Source: Oscillatoriophycideae cyanobacterium NC_groundwater_1537_Pr4_S-0.65um_50_18 (GTDB lineage Bacteria; Cyanobacteriota; Cyanobacteriia; Elainellales; Elainellaceae). From it: DNA of 64,000 nucleotides. The stretch lies in contig JACQYI010000054.1 of assembly GCA_016208305.1 (NCBI GenBank), positions 62,001 to 126,000 on the forward strand, written 5' to 3'. Positions 16,844-27,105 of the stretch are shown piece by piece. A program made the position numbers and the translations under genes. Each line of letters opens with the position of its first letter. Position 1 is the stretch's first letter. A model generated the notes under the pieces. It did no database searches. It worked only from the letters and a program-made list of their open reading frames with translations, and was not told the DNA's origin.

Positions 16844-18055
16844 ATGGTCTACCAGCCCCCGGTGGGAGCCAGGGATTTATTTCCCCTGGATGTTGCCCAA
16901 AAACGATGGATTGAAGAACGGCTCCAGCGTGTGTTTCACGGCTGGGGCTATCACCGTATTATCACCTCAACGCTAGAAAGACTAGATACTCTCATGGCGG
17001 GTGGCGCAGTGGAGCAGTCCACTGTCATTCAGGTTCATGACCTAGAGGGTGTGGGCTTGCGCCCGGAGTTGACAGCTTCGATCGCCAGAGCGGCCGTGAC
17101 TCGCATGGCAGGCGTAAACCCGCCTCAGCGTCTGTATTACAACGCCAACGTATTTCGTCGGGGCGATCGCGGCATTCAAAATCATCAGCAGGAGTTTTAT
17201 CAGGCTGGAGTAGAGCTGCTGGGCAGCGGTGGCGTCAGTGCAGATGCTGAAACACTCTTAGTGCTGTCAGACTGCCTCAAGAGCCTCCAACTCGATTCTT
17301 GCTACCTGGTATTGGGAGATGCCGGACTGACGCGATCGCTCCTTTCGCCTTTTCCTGAGCCATTGCGGACTCAGATTCGAGAAGCCATTGCCACCCTTGA
17401 CCGCATCACGCTGGAAACGCTGCCTATGGCCTCTAGCCTGCGCGATCGCGCTCTACTGTTGATGGATTTGCGGGGTCAGCCAGCCGATGTTTTGCAGCGC
17501 GTTTCTAGCCTCGATTTAGATCCAGAGCAGCGAGCGATCGTCAGCAACCTGAAGGCACTCATTGAGCTGCTAGAGGGTTCTGGAGCGGCCACCCCCGCTT
17601 TAATCCTGGATCTCAGTCTGGTGCAGGTGTTTGATTATTACACGGGCATCGTCTTTGAGGTGGTTAGCGCCACAAATTTAGGTAAGTTTGTTTTGGGGCA
17701 AGGGGGTCGCTATGATCAGCTCCTCAGCCTCTACCATCCCCAAGGCGAGGTCTGCCCCGGTATCGGCTTTGTGCTCAATATTGAGGACTTGCACCAGGTT
17801 TTGCTGCCGACCGGGAAGCTGCCTCTGCAAACTGCTGTGAGCGATCGCTTGGTTGTGCCAACTGAGGCTCAAGCCTATGCGGCTGCTTTTGCCCATGCTC
17901 AAGTTCTTAGAGAGTCGGGCGATCGGCTGCGGGTTGAGGTAGCGCTTCAAGAACAAAGCGCGGCTGCCATCCGCGATTATGCGCGACAGCGGCGAATTGC
18001 TCAAATTGTCTGGGTCAACCCATCCGGAGAAACTCAGAGTGAAAGCTTAGAGTAG
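16844..18055 (+). CDS. hisZ: ATP phosphoribosyltransferase regulatory subunit HisZ
   Basis: A 403-residue paralogue of histidyl-tRNA synthetase that partners the short HisG to catalyse the first step of histidine synthesis. Class II synthetase-like motifs are visible (GARDLFPLDVAQKRWIEER, LRPELTASIARA, YYNANVFRRGDRG, FDYYTGIVFEV, LGQGGRYDQLL). Several sites needed for histidine charging differ, and the length fits HisZ rather than HisS. The ATG follows immediately after the TAA of the dnaJ-like gene, with no gap. A GGGGC-TGT-GCCCC inverted repeat lies 26 bases past the stop, between this gene and convergent topA. Confidence 0.93.
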   Translation: MVYQPPVGARDLFPLDVAQKRWIEERLQRVFHGWGYHRIITSTLERLDTLMAGGAVEQSTVIQVHDLEGVGLRPELTASIARAAVTRMAGVNPPQRLYYNANVFRRGDRGIQNHQQEFYQAGVELLGSGGVSADAETLLVLSDCLKSLQLDSCYLVLGDAGLTRSLLSPFPEPLRTQIREAIATLDRITLETLPMASSLRDRALLLMDLRGQPADVLQRVSSLDLDPEQRAIVSNLKALIELLEGSGAATPALILDLSLVQVFDYYTGIVFEVVSATNLGKFVLGQGGRYDQLLSLYHPQGEVCPGIGFVLNIEDLHQVLLPTGKLPLQTAVSDRLVVPTEAQAYAAAFAHAQVLRESGDRLRVEVALQEQSAAAIRDYARQRRIAQIVWVNPSGETQSESLE

Positions 18056-18060
18056 ACCTC

Positions 18061-18135
18061 TGGCAGATTAGAGGTTTAGATTAGGGTTGATAGGGGCTGT
18101 GCCCCCATTAACCCTAATTCACAAGAGGTTGAATC
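18061..18135. repeat. Dispersed inverted repeat, GGGGCTGTGCCCC family
   Basis: Arms 18081-18097 and 18101-18117 (TTAGGGTTGATAGGGGC against its near complement, two mismatches) with a TGT loop. The outer sequence is GCAGATTAGAGG ... CAAGAGGTT. It sits between the convergent hisZ and topA genes and could end both transcripts. Confidence 0.65.
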
Positions 18136-18242
18136 TTTTCCCTCAGGGCTTTGCCACAAAATGGATGAGGATAGAGGTCTCCCCCAAAGCCCTGCTCTGA
18201 GAGGTTTTTAGGAAAATTTTGCTCAGATGTAAGGGCGTAGCG

Positions 18243-20957
18243 CTAGACTTCTTCGGGTTTTGAAGTCTTTGTAGACTTTGTTGACTTGCGAGTAGTGCTA
18301 GTCGTTGATTTCGTGGTTTTTGTCGTTTTTGCCGCAGATTTTGGGGTCTTTTTCGCAGCAGAGGATTTCGTAGTACTAGATGACTTGCTGGACGATCGTC
18401 CTCCTTTTTTCTTGGTGCCTGCTTTTTCCAGCAATGCTTGGACGGCAACTTCCATCGCGATATTTTCGACCGTTTCACCCTCTGGCAGAGAGGCATTGAC
18501 CTTGCCATGCTTGATGTAAGCGCCATAGGGACCGTCATAAATATTGACAGGTTCGCCATCTTCGGGATGTGCGCCCAGTTCTCGGAGGGGGGTTGCAGAG
18601 GCTTTGCTGCGCCGTCCGGCTTTAGGTTCATTCAGCAGTTCTAGGGCACGCTCTAGGGTGACAGTCAGCACATCGTCTTCTTTTTTGAGCGATCGATAAT
18701 CTTTCCCTTCTTTGCCCTGGTCATGCACCACATAGGGGCCAAACCGACCTAGATTTGCCTGAATTTTGGCACCTGTATCTGGATGAGTCCCCAGTAAACG
18801 CGGTAAGGCTAGCAGATTAACCGCCATCTCAAGGGTGACATCCTGGGGGTTTACCCCCTTAGGAAGCGAGGCTCTTTTGGGCTTGGGGTTGGTTTCGCTT
18901 TCGTCGCCCAGCCGCACGTAAGGGCCATAAGGGCCAATCTGTTGATAAATAGGTTCACCTGTTTCAGGATGGAACCCCAGCTTGTCAGGCCCTTCGGTTT
19001 TCTGCCGGAGCAGCGTTTGCACCTGTTCTTGATTCAGATCGGCAGGGGTGAGGTCAAGGGGAATGTTGGCTTTCACCACGCCCTCGTCACTATCTACTTC
19101 TAGATAAGCGCCGTAGCGACCAATGCGAACTTTTGCAGGTAAACCTTCTAAGACAATCTTGCGGGCTTCATTGGGGTCAATTTGGCTATCTTGCTGCTTG
19201 ACCTGCGTATCCAGCCCTGTCTCCCCCAAATAAAATTTCTGCAAATAGGGCAACCACTCAGCTTCGCCCGTAGAAATTTCGTCTAGGGTCTGCTCCATAC
19301 GTGCCGTAAACTGCGTATCTACCAGTTCAGGAAAGTAGGTCTCTAGCAGCGCCGTGACCGCAAATGCCGTGAAGGTCGGCACTAAGCTGTTGTTGGTCAT
19401 CTGGGCATAGCCGCGATCGATAATCGTGCCGATAATGCTGGCATAGGTACTGGGGCGACCAATGCCTTCACTTTCCAAGGTTTTGACCAGGGAAGCTTCG
19501 GTATATCGGGCAGGAGGCTGAGTTTCGTGATCGATCGCTTCTAGCTCCTGGCACTCAGGATGCGCTCCGACCTGCAAGCTAGGCAAAATCACCTCTTGAT
19601 CTTCGATCGCCGCATCTGGATCATCTGAGCCTTCTACATAAGCACGAAAGAATCCCGCAAAATCGATGCGTTTGCCCGTAGCTCGAAACCCAGCATCTTC
19701 TACTTGAATTTGGACGGTGATGTTGGTTTGGCGTGCTTCTGCCATTTGGGTGGCAACGGTGCGCTTCCAGATCAGGTCATAAAGGCGCAGCTCTCGGTCT
19801 TTTAGCCCTGTTTCTTGCGGGGTACGAAAGGTGCTGCCTGCGGGACGGATGGCCTCATGGGCTTCCTGTGCGCCCTTGCTCTTGGTGGAATATTGCCGAG
19901 GCTCTGGACTCAGATAGGCCGAGCCATACATTTGCTCGACGCATTCTCGAGCCGCACCGATCGCCTGCTGCGACAAATTCACAGAATCCGTTCGCATATA
20001 GGTGATGTAGCCTTGCTCATAAAGGCTTTGAGCGGTGCGCATTGTGTCTCGAGCAGACAGCCGCAGTTTGCGGTTGGATTCTTGCTGCAACGTCGAGGTG
20101 GTGAAGGGCGGTGAGGGCTTGCGTGTGGTAGGACGCTCTTCTAGATTGGTGACAGTCCAGGTGCTGTCCTGGAGGCGATCTTGCAGCGCCAAAGCCTCTG
20201 TTTCGCCCAGCAGCAGCACATTGCGACCGCTGATCAACCCTCCGGTTGCCTCGTCAAAATCTGCGCCTGTGGCGATACGGGTGCCACGCAGCGTCACAAG
20301 TTTGGCTTCAAAAGGCGTTTTGTCCTTGCTGAGGCTGGCTTTCAAGTCCCAGTAAGTTCCTTTGCGGAAAGCGCGGCGTTCGCGTTCGCGGCGCACTAGC
20401 AGCCTCACAGCGACAGACTGCACCCGTCCTGCCGACAAACCCCAGGCGATCTTTTTCCAGAGCAAAGGCGATAGCGTGTACCCCACCAGGCGATCGAGGA
20501 TGCGGCGGGTTTCTTGAGCATGCACTAACTGCTCATCAACGCTGCGACAATCCTTTAAAGCTTTTTGGATGGCTTCCTCAGTAATCTCATGAAACACCAT
20601 GCGCTTGATAGGCACTTTGGGCTTCAAAACCTGTAGGAGGTGCCAGCTAATGCTCTCGCCTTCACGGTCTTCATCCGTGGCCAGGATGAGTTCATCAGCT
20701 TCGGCCAACGCTTCCTTCAGCGTTTTGACAGTTTTCCTCTTATCTTGCGGAATGACGTAGAGGGGTTCAAAATTTGCCTCTACATTCACCCCAATCTTGG
20801 CCCATTCCTCCCCCTTAACTGAGGCTGGGATCTCGCTGGCAGACTGCGGCAAGTCCCGCACATGCCCCATAGAGGCTTCGACACGATAGCCTCTGGGCAA
20901 ATAGTTGCGGATAGTTTTGGCTTTGGTGGGAGATTCAACAATGACAAGAGTTGACAT
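18243..20957 (-). CDS. topA: DNA topoisomerase I
   Basis: Type IA topoisomerase of 904 residues that relaxes negative supercoils. The TOPRIM domain opens the protein ([32 protein letters not shown]). The catalytic tyrosine is in [12 protein letters not shown] near residue 319, and HEAIRP and [13 protein letters not shown] are present. The C-terminus holds repeated topoisomerase C-terminal units without zinc cysteines ([38 protein letters not shown]) and ends in a roughly 60-residue Lys/Ser/Thr tail. ATG 20957 gives the canonical [14 protein letters not shown]; the open frame extends 45 codons upstream without homology. Confidence 0.96.
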   Translation of the reverse strand: MSTLVIVESPTKAKTIRNYLPRGYRVEASMGHVRDLPQSASEIPASVKGEEWAKIGVNVEANFEPLYVIPQDKRKTVKTLKEALAEADELILATDEDREGESISWHLLQVLKPKVPIKRMVFHEITEEAIQKALKDCRSVDEQLVHAQETRRILDRLVGYTLSPLLWKKIAWGLSAGRVQSVAVRLLVRRERERRAFRKGTYWDLKASLSKDKTPFEAKLVTLRGTRIATGADFDEATGGLISGRNVLLLGETEALALQDRLQDSTWTVTNLEERPTTRKPSPPFTTSTLQQESNRKLRLSARDTMRTAQSLYEQGYITYMRTDSVNLSQQAIGAARECVEQMYGSAYLSPEPRQYSTKSKGAQEAHEAIRPAGSTFRTPQETGLKDRELRLYDLIWKRTVATQMAEARQTNITVQIQVEDAGFRATGKRIDFAGFFRAYVEGSDDPDAAIEDQEVILPSLQVGAHPECQELEAIDHETQPPARYTEASLVKTLESEGIGRPSTYASIIGTIIDRGYAQMTNNSLVPTFTAFAVTALLETYFPELVDTQFTARMEQTLDEISTGEAEWLPYLQKFYLGETGLDTQVKQQDSQIDPNEARKIVLEGLPAKVRIGRYGAYLEVDSDEGVVKANIPLDLTPADLNQEQVQTLLRQKTEGPDKLGFHPETGEPIYQQIGPYGPYVRLGDESETNPKPKRASLPKGVNPQDVTLEMAVNLLALPRLLGTHPDTGAKIQANLGRFGPYVVHDQGKEGKDYRSLKKEDDVLTVTLERALELLNEPKAGRRSKASATPLRELGAHPEDGEPVNIYDGPYGAYIKHGKVNASLPEGETVENIAMEVAVQALLEKAGTKKKGGRSSSKSSSTTKSSAAKKTPKSAAKTTKTTKSTTSTTRKSTKSTKTSKPEEV

Positions 20958-21209
20958 GGGATCGATGGTTTTCCAACGACAATCTAAACGGTTTAAAAAT
21001 CGAACTGACTGAAGCCTTTTGTACCTAAGTGGAGCTTTGATTAACCTCCTTACAACAGACCCCTTCAATCCCTTTATAGTTGATATCAGCAAAAACTAGG
21101 ATGAATTCTGCGGATTGATCGGGGGAGTCTGCCAGATTTGCATCCAGAGTTTCAAGTTCCCACGGTATGATTCACTCATAGATGACCTTACCCACCTTGC
21201 CAGATTCCT

Positions 21210-22784
21210 ATGGACTTTGCCAATCTTGCCGCTCAGTTGAATGCCGGAGCGATTCTGCCAGAAGCAATTGTGATTGCCACTCTGCTCATAGTACTTGTGG
21301 TTGATCTAATTACAGGACGGTCTTCCGGACGCTGGACACCCTATTTGGCGATCGCCGGGTTGCTGGGTGCGATCGCTGCTCTGTTTTTACAATGGGACAG
21401 CAGTACTCCAATTGCTTTTCTGGGGGGATTTAACAGCGACAACCTTAGCGTCATCTTCCGGGGCATTATCGCACTTGCTGCCGCCATCACCGTTTTAACT
21501 TCGGTGCGCTATGTCGAGCAGTCTGGAACCTCTTTAGCCGAATTCATTGTGATTTTGCTCACGGCGGCATTAGGGGGCATGTTTCTGTCCGGCTCCGACG
21601 AGTTAGTGATGATTTTTGTCTCGCTGGAGACCCTCAGTATCTCTTCCTATCTGCTCACGGGTTATATGAAGCGCGACCCGCGATCGAATGAGGCAGCGCT
21701 TAAATATTTGCTCATTGGGGCAGCTAGTTCTGCCATCTTCCTCTACGGCATGTCGATGCTCTATGGCCTCTCAGGAGGTGAAACCAGACTAGGAGTCATC
21801 TCAGCCAGTATGGTGGCTCACAGCGGAGAACAGTCGTTGGGCGTGGTGATTGCGCTCGTCTTTGTGATTGCTGGAATTGCATTCAAAATTGCCGCTGTGC
21901 CTTTTCACCAGTGGACGCCAGATGTTTACGAAGGCTCTCCTACACCTGTTGTTGCTTTCCTGTCGGTTGGTTCTAAGGCCGCAGGGTTTGCCCTAGCCAT
22001 TCGCCTGCTGGTCAATGCATTCCCGACGGTAATTGAGCAGTGGCATTTTGTCTTGACTGCTCTGGCTATTTTGAGCATGGTGTTGGGCAATGTGGTAGCG
22101 CTAGCGCAAACCAGCATGAAGCGAATGCTGGCCTACTCCTCGATCGCTCAAGCAGGTTTCGTCATGATCGGTCTCATCATTGGTACCGATGCGGGCTATT
22201 CCAGCATGGTGTTTTACCTGATGGTTTACCTGTTTATGAACCTGGGCGGCTTTGCCTGTATTATTTTGTTCACCCTCCGAACCGGAACAGATGAGATTAC
22301 TGAGTACAGCGGCTTATATCAGAAAGATCCGCTGCTGACGCTATGCATGAGTCTCTGTCTGCTGTCGTTGGGCGGTATTCCACCGTTGGCGGGCTTCTTT
22401 GGTAAGCTGTACCTGTTTTGGGCAGGTTGGCAATCGGGCGCTTATGGGCTGGTTTTGGTGGGCTTAGTCACAAGCGTCATCTCGATCTACTACTACATTC
22501 GTGTGGTCAAGATGATGGTCGTCAAAGAGCCAGAAGAAATGTCTGAGGCAGTCAAGAACTATCCGCCTATCCAGTGGAATTTGCCGGGTATGCGTCCTCT
22601 ACAGGTGGGGCTTATCGTCTGCCTAATTGCCACTTCCTTGGCGGGTATTTTGTCTAATCCCCTATTTACGCTGGCAAATGGCTCTGTTCTGGGTACGCCT
22701 TTCTTGCAGGCCGCTCGCGTCACTCAGCCTGTGGCGCAGATACACACAGAACCTGCCAATATTGCAAGTGATGTGAAGCTCTAA
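21210..22784 (+). CDS. ndhB: NAD(P)H-quinone oxidoreductase subunit 2 (NdhB)
   Basis: A 524-residue antiporter-like membrane subunit of the NDH-1 complex, which moves electrons from ferredoxin to plastoquinone in respiration and cyclic flow while pumping protons. About 14 hydrophobic segments are visible. The conserved [19 protein letters not shown] and [17 protein letters not shown] motifs carry the proton-path residues. It is divergent from topA across about 250 bases, and a strong palindrome follows its stop. Confidence 0.97.
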   Translation: MDFANLAAQLNAGAILPEAIVIATLLIVLVVDLITGRSSGRWTPYLAIAGLLGAIAALFLQWDSSTPIAFLGGFNSDNLSVIFRGIIALAAAITVLTSVRYVEQSGTSLAEFIVILLTAALGGMFLSGSDELVMIFVSLETLSISSYLLTGYMKRDPRSNEAALKYLLIGAASSAIFLYGMSMLYGLSGGETRLGVISASMVAHSGEQSLGVVIALVFVIAGIAFKIAAVPFHQWTPDVYEGSPTPVVAFLSVGSKAAGFALAIRLLVNAFPTVIEQWHFVLTALAILSMVLGNVVALAQTSMKRMLAYSSIAQAGFVMIGLIIGTDAGYSSMVFYLMVYLFMNLGGFACIILFTLRTGTDEITEYSGLYQKDPLLTLCMSLCLLSLGGIPPLAGFFGKLYLFWAGWQSGAYGLVLVGLVTSVISIYYYIRVVKMMVVKEPEEMSEAVKNYPPIQWNLPGMRPLQVGLIVCLIATSLAGILSNPLFTLANGSVLGTPFLQAARVTQPVAQIHTEPANIASDVKL

Positions 22785-22797
22785 CTCTATGCTGGGT

Positions 22798-22832
22798 GTT
22801 TTTGGTGGAGCGCGAAGCGCTCCACCAAAAAC
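22798..22832. repeat. Perfect 16-bp palindrome with GAA loop (likely bidirectional terminator)
   Basis: Arms 22798-22813 and 22817-22832 are exact complements; the core is GGAGCGC-GAA-GCGCTCC with A/T-rich outer ends. It sits between convergent ndhB and amiC. It is one of about seven similar palindromes in the window. Confidence 0.75.
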
Positions 22833-22838
22833 GCCTTT

Positions 22839-22887
22839 AACCCTTTGCAAATTAGGGTGGATGGGGCTGTGCCCCCATTTCAAAGGT
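22839..22887. repeat. Dispersed inverted repeat, GGGGCTGTGCCCC family
   Basis: Contains TTGCAAATTAGGGTGG, ATGGGGC-TGT-GCCCCCAT (22861-22878) and outer ACCCTTTG/CAAAGGT pairing. It overlaps the end of amiC and lies just beside the 22798-22832 palindrome. Confidence 0.6.
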
Positions 22888-24926
22888 CAGCGATTGAAAG
22901 CCGTGGAATTTTGCTGAACATATTGCAGAATGCCTTGAGCGATCGCCCTTGCCATTTGATTCCGAAAACCTTCATCAGCCAGACGAGCCGCGTCTTCACT
23001 CCCCGTGACGAAGCCTGTTTCAATCAATACCGCAGGCATAGAGGTACGCCGCAGCACATAGAATCGGGCTTGACGAATTCCTTTGTCATTCATGTTTGTC
23101 TCCCGCACAATAGTGTCCTGAATGACCTGCGCTAGCTGTTCGCCACTTGAGAAGTAATAGGTTTCTATGCCATTTACCTCTGGACGATCGAGGCTGATGG
23201 CGTTGGCATGGATGCTGACAAACAGGCTGGCATTGGCTTGCTCAGCGATTTGCACTCTAGGCTCTAGCTCAACGTCGCTATCGTCAGAGCGAGTCATGAT
23301 TACCTGCACGCCCTGCTGCTCTAGGTAGGATGCAACTTGCTCTGCGATCGCCAGCACAACTTTTTTCTCTTGAAGCCCGCCAATGCCCACGGCTCCCGGA
23401 TCGGAGCCACCATGACCTGGATCGATGACCACCCGTAACCGTCCGCTAGGAATGCTGGGCTGCCTCATGGACTGAGTCGGTGACAGCAGGGTTGCCATAT
23501 TGCGAGACGAAGAACTAGCGCTACTAGAGGATAGGTCAGCTACAGGTGACACAGGCGATCGCTGCATTTCTAGAGCTAGCAACTGTGGGCTAACCATATT
23601 TAAAGTACCAAACCGCACGCCTGAAGCAGGCTGAAGCGAGATCACGACTGTCTGGTCAGTTTGTTGCCGCAATCGCGCCCGTAAAACAGGGCTGTTGGCT
23701 CCACCGATGTCAGAGCCTGATACATTCGATGCCAGCTGAGCAGGCGATAAGGTGATTTGGTAAACCCCACTCTGCCACCGACCACTGTAGGTGACGGGGC
23801 GATCGGCCCGAACCACGAGCTGATTGCTCGTAGGGTTGACCTCAATGCCTTGAATGGTGGCAATGGCCGCAGGCTCAGCTTGCTCAGATGGCGAGGACTC
23901 AAGAGGCGTAGAAGCGCTACGACCTGTAGAAGAACTAAGCGTAGAAGCAGCAGGACGATCGGCGGTAGAAGGCTGCTGAGGCGGTTGTGAAACGGTTCTC
24001 GCTGAAGTTGCTGAAGCAGTCGATTCAGATGCACTCGATCGCCCAGGAGCCGGAATCTTTAAATCAGCCACATCGGCAATGCCACCCTGCGGCAGCATCA
24101 CAATTCCAGTGGCACCGCTGGCTGCTGCTAGCCAGTCAGGGCTGTCGGCTGCCACATGTAGTGTCATCTGCACCTGATCAGAGCTGCTTTGAAGTTCCAA
24201 ACGGCTGATGCCATAGCGGTTAACGGCAATATCTCGCTCGGTGAACCGAGGGGACAATACCGCATTGCTAACGGTCACTCGAATGGTCTGGCGATCGCGC
24301 CGATCGACTTCAACAACAGGTCTAACGCCTTTCGTTCTCACAAATAACCCGTCTGCCGTAACCTGCAAGCTCTCAATCTGGGTAGAATCCTCAGCGGATT
24401 CCTCTGTTGGCAGATTAGGAGTTGCAGCATTTCTGGTGGCAGCATTTCTAGGAGTAGAACTAGAGGCGATAGGAGCAGCAGTTACAGAGGCAGCAGCTAC
24501 AGGGGCAATGGCTGCTACGGAATCTACAGCCTGGGGCGCGGGTAGCTGTACCGTCCACTGGGTCGGAGAAACCCCTTGAAATCTAATTTGTTGAGGGTCT
24601 AACGTGTAGCCTGGTGACAGCTCCACTACGATGCGCGTTGTGTTGGCATCGAGCTGTCCCACTCGAATCCGCTGAATTTCTCGGCCTACGGTTTGGTTAA
24701 TAGCAGATTGAGCGATCGTCGTTCCTGGCAAATCAATTACGAGCCGGGTTGGATCGCTCAACAACTGGGCGCGAGGCTGCACGCCTTCATCTGTATTGAA
24801 CTCTAAACGGTTTTGGGTAGGGTCAAACCGCCAAGAGGACAATTGTCCTGCTTCTGCTGGAGCCGCCAAGCAACAGATGCCCAAAAAGCTTGGCAGCAGC
24901 CAATGGATTTTCAAAGCCACCTTCAT
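22887..24926 (-). CDS. amiC: N-acetylmuramoyl-L-alanine amidase with AMIN domains
   Basis: A periplasmic cell-wall hydrolase of 679 residues. The signal peptide is MKVALKIHWLLPSFLGICCL...APAEAG. Two to three AMIN-type beta domains follow (SSWRFDPTQNRLEFNTD; a second near LQVTADGLFVRTKG; a third near IEVNPTSNQLVVRADRP), with Ser/Thr/Pro linkers. The C-terminal Amidase_3 domain begins near residue 500 with zinc ligands in DPGHGG, LQEKKV and SIHAN and the catalytic glutamate in IETGF. Homologues in filamentous cyanobacteria drill septal nanopores for cell-cell communication. Only one copy is present, whereas some species carry tandem copies. ATG 24926 is chosen for the signal peptide and an upstream GGGA. 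Confidence 0.93.
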   Translation of the reverse strand: MKVALKIHWLLPSFLGICCLAAPAEAGQLSSWRFDPTQNRLEFNTDEGVQPRAQLLSDPTRLVIDLPGTTIAQSAINQTVGREIQRIRVGQLDANTTRIVVELSPGYTLDPQQIRFQGVSPTQWTVQLPAPQAVDSVAAIAPVAAASVTAAPIASSSTPRNAATRNAATPNLPTEESAEDSTQIESLQVTADGLFVRTKGVRPVVEVDRRDRQTIRVTVSNAVLSPRFTERDIAVNRYGISRLELQSSSDQVQMTLHVAADSPDWLAAASGATGIVMLPQGGIADVADLKIPAPGRSSASESTASATSARTVSQPPQQPSTADRPAASTLSSSTGRSASTPLESSPSEQAEPAAIATIQGIEVNPTSNQLVVRADRPVTYSGRWQSGVYQITLSPAQLASNVSGSDIGGANSPVLRARLRQQTDQTVVISLQPASGVRFGTLNMVSPQLLALEMQRSPVSPVADLSSSSASSSSRNMATLLSPTQSMRQPSIPSGRLRVVIDPGHGGSDPGAVGIGGLQEKKVVLAIAEQVASYLEQQGVQVIMTRSDDSDVELEPRVQIAEQANASLFVSIHANAISLDRPEVNGIETYYFSSGEQLAQVIQDTIVRETNMNDKGIRQARFYVLRRTSMPAVLIETGFVTGSEDAARLADEGFRNQMARAIAQGILQYVQQNSTAFNR

Positions 24927-25335
24927 ACCTTCCCACAACAACCAACTGCTGACCTGTAACTTTAACCTCAAATTCAAATCCTGACGCTATCAGTAGCGGC
25001 AATAATAGAATCATCTCGCCATAAGTTGACATATCTAGTCCAAACTGTCACTAGTTTGCCTAAACTAATTTGAGGAGTTTTGCAGTAGCTTTTATCTCTT
25101 GGGCGTCATGGTATTGGACTCAATGTTGCAACTCTTAACGTTTTGACCGCCAAGCCAGCCTGACAAGCTTGGTATGCTACTAGAGCATGTAAAAGCGCCT
25201 TATTAAAGCTCTAGCCACATCTCCAGGCTTCTATCTTTCCCAGACAGCACGCTTTAGTCAGTGCTTACCGGGCAAGATTAAGGGTTTGAGCAGCTAGATT
25301 TTGAACGCAAGACCGAAGAGAGAGTAAATATAGAC
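24927..25335. other. Divergent intergenic region, amiC / acsF
   Basis: About 410 bases with no gene. It must hold the promoters of amiC (minus) and acsF (plus). AAGAGAGAG upstream of 25336 acts as a weak ribosome binding site for acsF. No riboswitch or clear operator is seen. Confidence 0.45.
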
Positions 25336-26412
25336 ATGGTAGATTCTCTAAAAAAACCTGACCTCCAAGAGCTTCGACCTGGGGTGAAAGTTCCGGCTAA
25401 GGAAACCATCCTCACTCCCCGGTTTTACACGACCGACTTCGAGGAGATGGCAAACATGGACATCTCGGTCAATGAGGATGAGCTAAAAGCCATTCTGGAA
25501 GAATTTCGAGTGGACTATAATCGCCACCACTTTGTTCGCACCGACGTGTTTCAACACTCTTGGGAGCATATTGATGGTGAAACACGCCGACTGTTTGTAG
25601 AGTTTTTAGAGCGGTCTTGCACGGCAGAATTTTCTGGCTTTTTGCTCTATAAAGAGCTGGCTCGTAAGTTGAAAGACAGAAGCCCTTTGCTGGCAGAATG
25701 TTTTTCGCTCATGTCACGCGATGAAGCCCGCCATGCTGGTTTCTTGAATAAGGCACTCTCAGACTTCAATCTGTCGCTTGATTTGGGCTTTCTCACCAAG
25801 AGCCGTAGCTACACTTACTTCAAGCCTAAGTTCATTTTTTACGCGACCTATCTGTCAGAAAAAATTGGCTACTGGCGCTACATTACAATCTTCCGCCACC
25901 TAGAAGCGCATCCTGACAACCGCGTCTATCCGATCTTCAACTTCTTTGAAAACTGGTGTCAGGACGAAAATCGTCACGGCGATTTCTTCGATGCCATCAT
26001 GAAGGCTCAACCTCAGATCCTCAACGACTGGAAAGCGAAGCTCTGGTGTCGGTTTTTCTTGCTGTCGGTCTTTGCCACGATGTACTTGAATGACATTCAG
26101 CGATCGGGCTTTTACGCGGTTCTGGGCTTGGATGCGCGCGAGTATGACATTCATGTCATCCGCAAGACAAATGAAGCAACGGGTCGCGTTTTCCCAGTGG
26201 TCTTGAACGTTGATCATCCAGAATTCTTTGAGCGGCTAGATCGCTGCACAAAAAATAACGAGAAGTTAACGGCGATCGCTTCTTCCAATACCCCCAAGCT
26301 CCTCCAGTTCTTCCAAAAGCTGCCTGTTTATGCCTCTACGGCTAGCCAACTGTTGCGGCTCTACTTGATGAAGCCTATCGACACGGCTGCGCTAGAAGGC
26401 TCAATTCGGTAA
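25336..26412 (+). CDS. acsF: Mg-protoporphyrin IX monomethyl ester oxidative cyclase (aerobic)
   Basis: A 358-residue di-iron enzyme (also ChlE/Ycf59) that forms the isocyclic ring of chlorophyll using O2, giving divinyl protochlorophyllide. The iron-binding E-x-x-H motifs are clear in [10 protein letters not shown] and [11 protein letters not shown], with further glutamates in [16 protein letters not shown]. The sequence is typical of the cyanobacterial and plastid enzyme from MVDSLKKP to its end. It is monocistronic by its flanks: a strong terminator follows 46 bases downstream. Confidence 0.97.
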   Translation: MVDSLKKPDLQELRPGVKVPAKETILTPRFYTTDFEEMANMDISVNEDELKAILEEFRVDYNRHHFVRTDVFQHSWEHIDGETRRLFVEFLERSCTAEFSGFLLYKELARKLKDRSPLLAECFSLMSRDEARHAGFLNKALSDFNLSLDLGFLTKSRSYTYFKPKFIFYATYLSEKIGYWRYITIFRHLEAHPDNRVYPIFNFFENWCQDENRHGDFFDAIMKAQPQILNDWKAKLWCRFFLLSVFATMYLNDIQRSGFYAVLGLDAREYDIHVIRKTNEATGRVFPVVLNVDHPEFFERLDRCTKNNEKLTAIASSNTPKLLQFFQKLPVYASTASQLLRLYLMKPIDTAALEGSIR

Positions 26413-26458
26413 TTAGTTTGTAGGCTGAAACGCAACATATTCTTACGCATACCCATTC

Positions 26459-26488
26459 ATGGCTCTGAATCTAATCAGAGCCATTTTT
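26459..26488 (+). terminator. Rho-independent terminator of acsF
   Basis: Arms ATGGCTCTGA (26459-26468) and TCAGAGCCAT (26475-26484), loop ATCTAA, followed by TTTT. Confidence 0.85.
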
Positions 26489-26652
26489 GTCAGCTTTAGC
26501 ACAGGCTTTGCGTCAAGGGTGATAGCCGCAGCCTTCACGCCATTCGCTCCTGCTCAAAAGCTATTTATGCAGGCCATCTAATCCCTAAAACCACGAAATC
26601 TTGGAAATGAGTTGTCGCATTCATGTTTCTGTTGCTATACTCAATGAGGCGA

Positions 26653-26729
<77 letters not shown>

Positions 26730-26768
26730 AATTAATGGACGAAGCAAGTAAGCTGAGTCGTTTATCTA

Positions 26769-26804
26769 AATCCTGTATTTCTTTTAGAGATACAGGATTT
26801 TTTG
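26769..26804 (+). terminator. Rho-independent terminator of the initiator tRNA
   Basis: Perfect 10-bp stem AATCCTGTAT/ATACAGGATT (26769-26778, 26790-26799) followed by TTTT, 39 bases after the tRNA. Confidence 0.88.
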
Positions 26805-27105
26805 TAGGCTGTGATATGTGGGGATCTAACGGCTTTTAAGACAATACGAGGGAAGAAACCCGCCTCTATAGAAGTGGATAGGCGAGTTATGCTGAAGATA
26901 GAACTGGATTTTAATGAAGCTTCAGCTGGATTGATCTCAAGAAATTGCAAATCAGGTTTTTGTGACGGGCACATTACAAAAAGCTGAAACCCACCTTTAA
27001 AGACATGAAGCTAAAAATCAAAAAGTGAAGAAGGGTTTGCATTCTACTCAATCTAGATTTTTCAGTGGTTTGCTAAATGTAGCAAAGGTGATTAGGTAAG
27101 GCTCT
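26805..27105. other. Intergenic region before the second GTPase-like gene
   Basis: No credible gene; the minus-strand 70-codon frame here (26762-26974) overlaps the tRNA terminator and has no ribosome binding site. Nothing else recognised. Confidence 0.4.

Noticed and set aside
16844-18055. Histidyl-tRNA synthetase (hisS)
   Set aside because: Length of 403 and the DYYTGIVFEV context without the full HisRS histidine-binding motifs fit HisZ better.
26762-26974. 70-codon minus-strand frame after the initiator tRNA
   Set aside because: It overlaps the tRNA terminator hairpin and has no family-like features.
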